Origin: Streptacidiphilus sp. 4-A2
GTDB lineage: Bacteria; Actinomycetota; Actinomycetes; Streptomycetales; Streptomycetaceae
Assembly: GCA_014284505.1 (NCBI GenBank)
Contig: JAAFYY010000001.1
Coordinates: forward strand, 2,604,001-2,668,000
DNA: 64,000 bases
Direction of reading: 5' to 3'
The translations under genes were made by a program, and so were the position numbers. Numbering within the stretch: position 1 is the first letter of the stretch; each line of letters opens with the position of its first letter. Of this stretch, positions 52,187-62,560 are shown in pieces. The notes under the pieces are model-generated. The model was not told the DNA's origin. It made no database searches and saw only the letters and a program-made list of their open reading frames with translations.

Positions 52187-52994
52187 AGAGCACCTGCCAT
52201 TCGCGGGTTGGGAGTGTCGAACAGGACACGAGCGGGGCCGTGCACGATCCCGGCCAGTTCGCGGACGGTCGCGCGGGGGGTGGCGGAGCCGAACACCCTC
52301 CGCCCGACCGCGAGCCCGGCACAGCCGGTCGCGAGCGCGGAGGAGGCGAAGTCCGCCAGGCTGCTGTCGTGGGCGCCGCCGGCCACGATGACCGGCAGCG
52401 GGGAGCTGTCGACCACCTCGGCCATCCGCTCGGCCGGGGAGGCGAACACCGTCTTGACGATGTCGACCCCGAGGTCGGCGGCGATATTGACCACGTGTGC
52501 GAGCAGCGCCGGGTCGTAGGGGTCGGTGACCCGGGGGCCGCGCGGTAGATCATGGCCAGCAGCGGCATGCCCCAGCGGTCGCAGGCGGCGGCGACCGCGC
52601 CGAGGTCGGCCAGCTGGGCGGCCTCGGTGTCCGAGCCGATGTTCACATGCACGCTGACCGCGTCCGCGCCGAGGCGGATGGCCTCCTCGACGTCGCCGAC
52701 CAGGACCTTGGCGTCGGCGTCCGGGCTGTGCGCGGTACTGGCACTGAGGTGGACCAGCAACGAGCAGTCCACCAGCAGTTCGGGGTCGATCACCCGGGCC
52801 CGGCCCTTGTGCACGACAATGCCGTCGGCGCCGCCGGCGACCACGTCACGGACCAGGTCGCCGAAGCGCTCGGCGGTGGTGATCGGACCGTCGGAGACGG
52901 AATGGTCGAGTGGCACGAAGAGGTAGCGGCCGTCTCCGTGATCGGACAGTCGGGCCAGCCGCAAGGACTTTCCCGTGGAAGCCGTTCTCACCAT
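52183..52994 (-). CDS. griI: GriI homologue (aldolase for the 3,4-AHBA pathway)
   Basis: ATG 52992-52994 (MVRTASTGKSLRLARLSDHG) behind AAGGGAG. About 271 residues after a frame change near 52535. It is a class I fructose-bisphosphate/DeoC-type aldolase: YLFVPLDHSVSDGP, VSVHVNIGSDTE, and the Schiff-base Lys in DLGVDIVKTVF, followed by VIVAGGAHDSS and AVGRRVFG. GriI condenses L-aspartate 4-semialdehyde with dihydroxyacetone phosphate to the C7 intermediate that GriH closes. The two steps bypass the shikimate pathway. First gene of the long minus-strand operon; 52995-53386 upstream is its promoter region with no gene. Confidence 0.9.
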
Positions 52995-55033
<2,039 letters not shown>

Positions 55034-55259
55034 CTCAGCGGCCCGCGCCGGGGAGCGCGGGCGGACGGGCGGGCGAACGGGCGGGCGGCAACGCGGCGGC
55101 GAACGGGTCACGGAACAGGGTGGATGGGAGAATCATGCCGACCGTCCTCACGGGGGGCTCGGAGGGGTGACGTCCCAGGAACCGTACGAAACCACGAGAC
55201 CGGCCCACGCTCCGGATATTGCCCCGAACCACGACCGACGACGACTATCAGCCACGGAC

Positions 55260-55273
55260 CTGACAGATGTCAG
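55260..55273. promoter_or_regulatory. Palindrome CTGACA-GA-TGTCAG
   Basis: Six-base perfect arms around two bases, in the divergent region between monooxygenase C and the SARP gene. Candidate operator. Confidence 0.5.
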
Positions 55274-55281
55274 TGTGCGAT

Positions 55282-55294
55282 GTTATGAAATAAC
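55282..55294. promoter_or_regulatory. Palindrome GTTAT-GAA-ATAAC
   Basis: Five-base arms, nine bp after the previous palindrome and unusually AT-rich for this DNA. Candidate operator for the same control region. Confidence 0.4.
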
Positions 55295-55359
55295 GGGAGC
55301 ATCACGGCCGTGGCCAGCGGCCGACCGGCCGCCTCCGTGGTCCGCTTTCGGACACGCGA

Positions 55360-55387
55360 TTGACAGAGGGCCACCCCGGGGTAGTGT
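55360..55387 (+). promoter_or_regulatory. Sigma70-type promoter of the SARP gene
   Basis: TTGACA at 55360-55365 and TAGTGT at 55382-55387 with a 16-bp spacer, 108 bp upstream of the SARP start. It fits the vegetative sigma factor consensus. Confidence 0.6.
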
Positions 55388-55495
55388 TCTTGATGGACCA
55401 TCAGCCGCCACGCGTCCATTTCGCTCGGCGATTCCAGAGCTCCGGACACAAGCCGATCCTGCCCGGTCGGTCAACCAAGGATTTATGGAGCCTTG

Positions 55496-56253
55496 ATGTA
55501 CATAGGAGTACTCGGACCCCTCCACATCTCTCTCGAAGGCGCTTCGGGCCAGATCGAACTGGCCCCGAAACCGAGGACCGCACTTGCCGTCCTCCTGGCC
55601 AACGCAGGCGTGATCGTCCCTATATCGTCCCTGGTCCGGGAGGTGTGGGGGACGATCCCCCGGTGAGCGCGCTCAGGAACATCCAGACCTACGTCTTCCA
55701 GTCGCGCAAGGTGCTGTCGCGGTTCACCGGAAAACCGACGAGCGCGGTCGCGGCTGAACTCCTCATGACCAGACCAGGCGGATACGCCTTCAGCAGCACC
55801 TACGCAAAGTTCGACTACGACTGTTATGGAGGCCTTGTCGCCGAGGGCCGAAACGCGATCAGGCAGGGAGATCCACAAAGAGCCGTGCCGCTGCTCGACC
55901 GGGCGCTGGGATTATGGCGCGGCCCCGCATTCGTGGACGTGGTGACCGGGTGCACTCTTGAGGCCCAGCGGCGGCAATGGGAGGAATCGAAGCTCGGGGT
56001 GATCGAGACACTCTCCAGCGCGAAGATCGAAACAGGTCAGCATTACGAGGCCGCGGCCGACCTCACCGCTGCGTCTTCGAGCCCGCTGCACGAGGGGCTG
56101 CACTACCAGTACATGCGCGCGCTCAGCATGGCCGGCGACCGCGCCCACGCGCTCGACGTGTTCAGCAAGCTGCGGCTGAACATGGTCTCCGAACTCGGCA
56201 TCGAACCCAGCGATCTGATGCAGGAGTTGCAGTACAGCATCCTCAACTCCTGA
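55496..56253 (+). CDS. SARP-family pathway activator
   Basis: ATG 55496 behind GGAG, first residues MYIGVLGPLHISLEG. The N-terminal winged helix (IELAPKPRTALAVLLANAGVIVPISSLVREVWG) and the bacterial transcriptional activation domain (RAVPLLDRALGLWRGPAFVDV, EAQRRQWEESKLGVIE, HEGLHYQYMRALSMAGDRAHALDVFSKLR) match small SARPs of the ActII-ORF4 type, about 252 residues. A frame change near 55650 (one G short in a run) has to be repaired, otherwise a TGA follows. SARPs bind direct repeats and switch on antibiotic clusters, so it is the natural activator of the minus-strand and flanking genes. Confidence 0.92.
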
Positions 56254-57544
56254 CCGCCCGGCCCGGCGGGTCGGTGGCGGGCGCTCCGCCGCGGGCCGGT
56301 GCTCCGCTTCGAGGGGGTGCTTCGCTTCGAGCGGGTGCTCCGCTTCGGGTGAGCGGGCGCGAGACGGTCCGGTCCGAGAGCAGTTCGCGGTCCGCGCCCC
56401 GGGTCAGCCCGCGCCGGTCCGCCAGCGGGTCGAACCGGTCGAGAACCCGCAGGGCGCCGCTGAGCGGGTCGAGTTCCGCGCGTCCCGGGTACGGAACCAG
56501 CCGGCGCCGTCAGCCGCTCCGTCCGGGAGGAAGCACACCGGCGGCCTCCGGCTCGGGTACGGCGAGGCCTCCATCCGGACCTGCAACTCACCTTCCACCA
56601 GCCGGACTTGTACGCCCGGTGCGGGGACCCCGACCGATCCGGACCGAACCAGCCGGTGGGTCGGCTGCCAGGATCCCAGTCTCGGTGGTGCCGTAGGCCT
56701 GGCCGATGCGGACGCCGTAGCGCTCGGCGAAGCGGGCATGCACCCGGGCGTCCAGCCAGTCGCCGCCGGAGACGGCGTGGCGCAGCCGGGGCAGCCGCAC
56801 CGCCCGCTCGCCAGGGCCAGCGAGGCGAAGTGCCCGGGTGCGCCGAAGACGGTGTCGGCACCGGAGCGCAGCGCCGTCCGGATCACCGCGGCGCGCGTGG
56901 TCTGCGGCGGGAAGATGCTCACCGCCCCGACGTCCAGGTGATGCAGCAGCCCGCCACCAGGTTGAAGGAGTGGGACACCGGCCCCAGCAGCAGCACCCGC
57001 GATCCCGGACCGGCCATACCCTCGATCCGGCGGAAGGTCTCAAGCTCACGCAGCAGCGACTGCGGCGAGCGGGTGACCGCTTTGGCGAACCCGGTGCTGC
57101 CGGAGGTGAAGTGGACCAGGCAGTGCTCGCTCTGCGCGCGGCGCCCGCCGCGCAGGCGGCGGACATAGACCTCGCACTCGTCGTGGAAGGTCCGCCGGCC
57201 CGGCCCGGAGCCCCGGAAGGAGACATACAGCTGCGGACGGCACTGATCCAGCAGCCGCTCCAGCTCGCGGCCGCGAATCCCGGCCCAGCAGCATGACCTG
57301 GGCATTCAGCGACCACAGCGCGAACAGCGACCAGACCTGGGTGAAGCTCTGCGCACCCTGGAGCGCCACAGTGGTCCCGTTCCGCACGCCGTGCGCCTGG
57401 AACAGCCGCCGCAGCGAACCGACCTGCTCCCGCAGCCGCTGGTAGGTCACCTGGCAGCCGGCCTGGGCCCACACCGCGGCGTCGGGCTGCCGGGCCAGCA
57501 GCTCGGAGCCCCACCAGCGTGGTTCGTCGCCGATTTCTCGGCAT
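56243..57544 (-). CDS. Truncated ANL-type ligase lacking the C-terminal subdomain
   Basis: ATG 57542-57544 with a long GGAGGGAGGAGGG site; then one early frame change. Core motifs: TVALQGAQSFTQVWSLFALWSLNAQVMLLG, A3-like LVHFTSGSTGFAKAVTRS, FGAPGHFASLALA, QAYGTTETGILAAD and a degenerate A7, GWFRTRDAAELDPLSGALRVLDRFDPLAD. After the hinge region only a low-complexity tail remains, containing three SGAPAR/SEAPPR-type units, and there is no A10 Lys, so the C-terminal subdomain is missing. Other frame changes fall near 57285, 56950, 56815 and 56650. Possibly a degenerate ligase, or an adenylation module working with another C-domain. Stop about 56243 overlaps the SARP 3' end. Confidence 0.78.
56298..56351. 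repeat. Three 18-bp tandem repeats coding the ligase tail
   Basis: GGTGCTCCGCTTCGAGGG-like units at 56298, 56316 and 56334. They encode a repeated six-residue Ser/Glu/Ala/Pro motif at the end of the truncated ligase. Confidence 0.75.
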
Positions 57545-57580
57545 TCCGGCCCTCCTCCCTCCGTCTTCTTTTCCGCCCTT

Positions 57581-57636
57581 GTTGTCCGCACTGTCGTTGT
57601 CCGCGCCGCTGTTGTCCGCACCTGGACGTTGTCCGC
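57581..57636. repeat. Four GTTGTCCGC direct repeats upstream of the truncated ligase
   Basis: Copies start at 57581, 57596, 57611 and 57628, spaced 15, 15 and 17 bp. They sit directly before the ribosome site of the ligase gene. The multiple of three also fits a repeated coding sequence, so they could be an operator array or just a diverged leader. Confidence 0.6.
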
Positions 57637-57693
57637 ACTGACGCACTGACAGAAACACCGGCGGGCGGCAAAGGGTTGCATGCCGTCGGGCGG

Positions 57694-57743
57694 AGGTCCG
57701 CCTCCGGCCGCCGCCCTCGCGGGCGGCGGCCGGAGGCGGACCT
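57694..57743. terminator. Long GC hairpin terminator after the FAH gene
   Basis: A perfect 23-bp stem (57694-57716 with 57721-57743) with a TCGC loop, 16 bases from the FAH stop. Without a U-run, it is a typical Streptomyces terminator and isolates the FAH gene from the ligase. Confidence 0.88.
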
Positions 57744-57758
57744 GCGTGAACGTGCGGG

Positions 57759-58609
57759 TCAGCGGGCGCCGTCCTCGTACGCCACCACCCGCTGGTACTG
57801 CTCACCGAGGCCGGACACCGACAGCCGCATGCTGTCGCCGGGCTTCAGGTAGCGGTTGCGGGCGAAGCCGACCCCGGCGGGCGTGCCGGTGGCGATGACG
57901 TCCCCGGGCAGCAGCGTCATGAAGCGGCTGACGTAGGAGACGATCTCCGCGCAGTTGAAGATCATGTCGGCGGTCGAGCCCGCCTGCATGATCTCGCCGC
58001 TCACCTCGGCGGTCAGCGTCAGCGCCTGGAGGTCCGGCACCTCGTCGGGCGTCACCAGCCAGGGGCCGATCGGGCAGAAGGTGTCACTGCTCTTGCCCTT
58101 CACCCACTGTCCGCCGCGCTCGATCTGGAAGGCCCGCTCGGACACGTCGTTCACCACGCAGAACCCGGCCACGTAGTCCAGCCAGTTCTCCTCGGCCACG
58201 TACTGCGCCTTCCGCCCGATCACGATGCCGAGTTCGACCTCCCAGTCGCCCTTCTCGGCGTCCTTGGGCAGAACCACGTCGTCGTTCGGGCCGGAGATGG
58301 AGGTGGTCGCCTTCATGAAGACGACCGGTTCGGTGGGGATGGCCTTGCCTGTCTCGTTCGCGTGGTCGCGGTAGTTGAGGCCGATGCAGACGACCTTCGA
58401 CACACCGGACACACAGGGCCCGATCCGCTCAGCGGCGTCCACCAGCGCAGGCTCCCGGGGTCGATCCCGCGCAACCGGTCGAGGACTTCGGGCGTCAGGC
58501 TCTCCGCCCTGATGTCCGCGTGGACACCGGAGAGGTCACGCACCCGTCCATCGTGGTCAAGCACTCCAGCCCGCTCACGTCCCGGCTGTCCGTAGCGCAG
58601 CAACTTCAC
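57759..58609 (-). CDS. Fumarylacetoacetate hydrolase-family enzyme
   Basis: GTG 58607-58609 (VKLLRYGQPG) behind AGGAGG; the upstream ATG at 58627 has no site. About 284 residues after a frame change near 58440. Core: KVVCIGLNYRDHANETGK, PVVFMKATTSISGPNDDVVLP, WEVELGIVIGRKAQYV (metal Glu residues), YVAGFCVVNDVSERAFQIERGGQWVKGKSSDTFCPIGPWLV and GDVIATGTPAGVGFARNRYLKPGD. Family members cut acylpyruvates or decarboxylate and hydrate oxo-diacids of aromatic ring cleavage. Divergent from an extradiol dioxygenase gene, so it probably handles that enzyme's product. Confidence 0.9.
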
Positions 58610-58756
58610 GTGTCCCGCCTCCTGCATGCCGGCCGGCCGGGCTCGGCGCCCGTCCGGGAATCAGATCGTCCACCGGGCGTCGACGCCCGGCACTGCTGCG
58701 ATTCTGCGTCTGCCCGAGCCCGGCGACACTCACTCCCTTGCGGTCGAAGCCGAAAC

Positions 58757-58792
58757 CAAAGCCGGGGCCAAAGCCGGGGCCCGAGCCGGGGC
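58757..58792. repeat. Three 12-bp repeats between FAH and dioxygenase
   Basis: CAAAGCCGGGGC at 58757 and 58769, then a diverged third copy to 58792. They lie in the 300-bp divergent promoter region, which has no gene. Confidence 0.6.
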
Positions 58793-58906
58793 CGACGGCC
58801 GTCGCTCCCCGCGCCCGACTTCGGCGGCAAGAACCGGATCGGCGCCGTCGGACCGCTCGCCTACGGTCTGGAGATCGGTATGCAACCGGCGGCCCGGGAG
58901 ACGACC

Positions 58907-59863
58907 ATGGAAGCGAATCCACCCACCCGTCAGCCCAATCGACGCACCGACCTGCTCGGTGTGCACTCACTCGACCACTTCAGCCTCACCGTCCCGGACC
59001 TGGCCCGGGCGGAGAGCTTCTACCGCACCTTCGGCCTGGCCACGGCCGACCAGGGCAGCACCCTGGCCTGTACACAGACGGACACCCGCACCGCTGGGCA
59101 GCCTCGCCGAGGGCCCCGCCAAGAAGCTGCGGCATCTCTCGTTCGGCGTCTTCGGCGACGACCTGCCACGCTTCGAGCGCAGGCTGGAGCGGCTGGGCGT
59201 GCCTCGGCTGGCGCCCCGCCCGACGCCGAGGGCGACGGCCTGTGGTTCCACGACTGCGACGGCCTGCTGATCGAGCTCAGGGAAGCCCGGAAGAGCTCGC
59301 CCAACGAGAAGTCGCAGACCCACATGCCGGTCTCCCCGCCCGGCGTGCGCTGCGCCCCGCGCGCGACGAGGCCACCGAGGTCAGGCCGCGCCGGCTCCAG
59401 CACGTCCTGGTCTTCACCCGCGACGTGGACCGCATCGTCGAGTTCTACGCCCGTACGCTGGGCCTGCGGCTGTCGGACCAGGCGGGCGACGTGGCCTTCA
59501 TGCACGGCGTGCACGGCAGCGACCACCACCTGCTGGCGTTCGCCAGGTCGGACCGGCCCGGGTTCCACCACTGCAGCTGGGACGTCGCCTCGGTGCACGA
59601 GGTCGCCTCGGCGCGATGCAGATGGCCGACCAGGGGTTCCACGCGGGCTGGGGGCTCGGGCGGCACGTCCTCGGGTCGAACTACTTCCACTACGTCCGCG
59701 ACCCCTGGGGCAGCTACTCGGAGTACTCGGCGGCCATGGACTACATTCCCTGCGACACGGACTGGACGGCCCGGCAGCACAAGCCGGAAAACGGCTTCTT
59801 CCTCTGGGGCCGGAACCGCCCAAGGACTTCGCGGTGAACGGGGAGTCCGCCCAGTGGGCCTGA
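58907..59863 (+). CDS. Type I extradiol ring-cleaving dioxygenase (VOC fold, frameshifted)
   Basis: ATG 58907 (MEANPPTRQPNRRTDLLGVHSLDHFSLTVPDL) after GGGAG. Two VOC modules, about 318 residues, with frame changes near 59090, 59215, 59370, 59612 and 59815. In the second module the Fe(II) ligands are visible: His in RRLQHVLVF, His in GLGRHVLGSNYFHYVRDP (also matching the conserved distal Tyr), and Glu in GSYSEYSAAMDY. The catalytic His pair in GSDHHLLAF and GFHHCSWDV is also present. It should open a catechol-type ring next to the hydroxyls. With the FAH enzyme next door, this forms a ring-cleavage module beside the AHBA genes. Confidence 0.88.
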   Translation: MEANPPTRQPNRRTDLLGVHSLDHFSLTVPDLARAESFYRTFGLATADQGSTLACTQTDTRTAGQPRRGPRQEAAASLVRRLRRRPATLRAQAGAAGRASAGAPPDAEGDGLWFHDCDGLLIELREARKSSPNEKSQTHMPVSPPGVRCAPRATRPPRSGRAGSSTSWSSPATWTASSSSTPVRWACGCRTRRATWPSCTACTAATTTCWRSPGRTGPGSTTAAGTSPRCTRSPRRDADGRPGVPRGLGARAARPRVELLPLRPRPLGQLLGVLGGHGLHSLRHGLDGPAAQAGKRLLPLGPEPPKDFAVNGESAQWA

Positions 59864-59901
59864 ACACCCGGCCGGAACGGGCCGCCGGCCGGGCACCCGG
59901 C

Positions 59902-59955
59902 CCCGGACGGCCCGGACGGCCCGCACGGCCCGCACGGCCCGCACGGCCCGCACGG
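59902..59955. repeat. Six 9-bp tandem units downstream of the dioxygenase
   Basis: CCCGGACGG twice, then CCCGCACGG four times. In the gap before the MFS gene; perhaps slippage, possibly part of a terminator-like GC structure. Confidence 0.8.
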
Positions 59956-60074
59956 ATACGTACCGAGATCGAACTCCATGTCCGAATCACGCCAGCACCG
60001 CGCTCCCGGTCGGGTTAGCTGAAGCAAGGGGTAGTCCCATGCCGATGCCGATCCGGACAATCACGAGGAGCACG

Positions 60075-61527
60075 ATGATCGAGGAAGCACAGCGGCCGCG
60101 ACTCAGGGTGGCTGCTCACAGCACTGCTGGGCGGCATGTTCCTCGGAAACGTCGATATCGCGATCGTCAACATCGCGACGCCGTCGATCCACGAACACCT
60201 GCACGCGTCGGGCGCGGAGCTGGAACTGATCGTCTCCGGCTACACCCTCACCTATGCCGTACTGCTGATCACCAGCGCCCGCCTGGGGGAAATGCGCGGG
60301 TACCGGCGGATGTTCCTGATCGGCCTGGCCCTGTTCACCTGCGCCTCGCTGGCCTGCGGCCTCGCGCCCTCGTCGGTGGTGCTGGTGGCTGCCCGGGTGG
60401 TGCAGGGCGCCGGCGCGGCCCTGCTGTCCTCCCAGGTGCTGACCGGCATTCAGCTGAACTTCAAGGAGGAGGCCCGTACCTGGGCGCTGGGCCTGTACAC
60501 CGCGGTGCTCTCGGGCAGCGCGGTGGTCGGCCAGGTCCTCGGCGGGGTGCTGGTGTCGGCGAACCTGTTCGGCACCGGCTGGCGTCCGGTCTTCCTGATC
60601 AACATCCCGATCGGCATCGCCCTGTTCGCCGTCGCCTGGTACTTCCTTCCCGCCGACGGCCGCCGCAGCACCCAGCGGGTCGACCTGGCGGGCGTGGTCT
60701 CCCTGTCGGGAGCGCTACTGCTGCTGGTGCTCCCGATGGTGCTGGGACGCGACGCCGGGTGGCCGCTGTGGACCTGGGTGTGCTTCGCGGCGAGCCTGCC
60801 CATGCTGGGGCTGTTCGTGGCGATCGAGCGGCGGGTCGGCCGGACCGGTGGGCAGCCGCTGATCACTCTGTCCCTGTTGCGGCGCCCGCCGGTGGTGTGG
60901 GCCCTGGTGTCGCAGGCGGCCACCCGGGCCACCTACTTCGCCCTGCTCTTCGTGCTGGCCCTGTACCTCCAGCAGGGGCTCGGCAAGAGCGCCTTCTACT
61001 CCGGGGTGGTCCTGGTGGCCTGGGTCGCCGCCTTCGGCGTCACCGGCCCGCTGCTGCGCCGGATGCCCGAGCGGGGCAAGCGACTGGCCGCACCGGTCGG
61101 CACCCTGCTGCTGGCGCTCGCCTTCGCGGGCATCGGTCTGGGCCTGCGGGCCGGGAGCACCAGCGGTGCGCTGCTGGTGCTCCTGCTCGGGATCGGCGGC
61201 CTCGGCTACGGTGCGGCCTTCAGCGGCATGCTCAGCCACCTGACCGGCTCGGTCGAGGACCGGTACGCACCGGACATGAGCGGCCTGTTCAACACCACCC
61301 TCCAGGTGGGCGGCGTGTTCGGCGTCGCCGTCTTCGGAACCGTGTACCTGAACCTGGCGCCCAACGGCGGACACGACGCCGCAGTCCACGGCTTCATGGT
61401 CACCACCTTCACCCTGGCCGCCGTCGGCCTGGTGGCCGCCGTGCTGGCCAGGCTGGCACTGGCAAGCGCCCCGACCGCCAAGGCAGTCCAGCCCGCCACC
61501 GCCGACCGAGCCCGAACCCGAGCCTGA
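60075..61527 (+). CDS. MFS efflux transporter (DHA2 type)
   Basis: ATG 60075 (MIEEAQRPRLR) behind GAGGAG; a frame change near 60112 restores WLLTALLGGMFLGNVDIAIVNIATPSI. About 484 residues with 12-14 hydrophobic helices. Landmarks of the drug:H+ antiporter-2 family: LELIVSGYTLTYAVLLITSARLGE, RVVQGAGAALLSSQVL, VVGQVLGGVLV and WRPVFLINIPIG. The rest is intact, including PDMSGLFNTTLQVGGVFGVAVFG. Located beside the dioxygenase in the same direction; likely exports the cluster's product. Confidence 0.93.
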
Positions 61528-61651
61528 CCCCCGCCCCCGCCCCGGCCACAACGCCCCGGCGGACCGCCGGACCGGCCGGACCGGCCGCACGTTCGCCGGT
61601 CCCGCCGGGGCGGGCGCGGGCCCGCCCGTCGTCATCCGCTATCGTGCAGCG

Positions 61652-62160
61652 ATGCCTCGCGCACTCCTCTTTCTCGATGTTGACGGGCCGCTCATTCCAT
61701 TCGGGGCCCCAGGCGGGCATCCGACCTACCCAGCAGGCCCGGGGGCACCGTCAAGTGCCGACTCGAACCCCTCCTGGCAAGGATCGACCCCGCACTCGGA
61801 CCGAGGCTGGCGGCGCTTCCGTGCGAGTTGGTCTGGGCGACATCATGGATGGCCGACGCCAACGAGTGCATAGCGCCGCGGCTCGGACTTCCCGATCTGC
61901 ACGTGGTGGCGTGGCCGGATCCGTCCGATGAGGACGAGCGCGATGCCCGGGCGGGACTTCACTGGAAGACCCGCTCACTTCTGCGCTGGGCGGCCGGGCG
62001 CGCATTCGCGTGGGTCGACGACGAGGTCACCGACACAGACCGGGCCTGGACCGCCGCGCACCATGGGGGCCGGGCGCTGATCCACCGCGTCGACCCCCGT
62101 CGCGGCCTGGCCGACGCGGACTTCACCCTTCTCGACAACTGGCTGCGGGCCGAACACTGA
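61652..62160 (+). CDS. HAD-like protein
   Basis: ATG 61652 (MPRALLFLDVDGPLIPFG); the DVDGPL is the HAD-type nucleophile motif (DxD). A frame change near 61780 joins it to ARIDPALGPRLAALPCELVWATSWMADANECI, then VVAWPDP, HWKTRSLLRWAAGRAFAWVDDEVTDTDRAW and the end FTLLDNWLRAEH. About 169 residues. The conserved Trp-rich segments are seen in small actinobacterial HAD-fold proteins of unknown substrate. It is 125 bases after the MFS gene and probably not part of the pathway. Confidence 0.75.
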
Positions 62161-62560
62161 AACCGCCCACCGCAGTTCGCCGCTCCCGTCGGCTCACGGC
62201 GATCCCGTCCCTGGGGTTCCCGAGGGACCGGAAGGCAGCAGGGGCGACGGCGGGACAAGGGGCACATACCTGGTCACACAACCGAGCAACCGTGGCATCA
62301 CATCCGCGTTTTCGGAGCGGCGGTGCGGCGCCTTTACTGCTTGATACAACTTCACATCGGCTCCATGAGTTCCCTGACTGAATGTGATTTTTGCCTGGCT
62401 GTGCGCTCCTTCTCGGCCCGCCGACGGCCACTGCATACTGCGGTCTGCACATTCGCGATCACCCATGGGGCCTGTCAGCCTTTCGCGGCACCCGCCGCGG
62501 CCGACAGGCCCTCGATGCCGCACGTCACCGTCGCATCCGAAGCAGCTGAGGATCGAAGCC
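62161..62560. other. Intergenic region without supported gene
   Basis: Less GC-rich than the rest around 62290-62400. No ribosome site, hairpin or coding pattern is convincing. It includes the promoter for the S9 peptidase. Confidence 0.6.

Noticed and set aside
59902..59955. Six 9-bp repeats as regulatory array
   Set aside because: They are simple tandem units in a gap after a gene end; slippage is more likely than a binding array.
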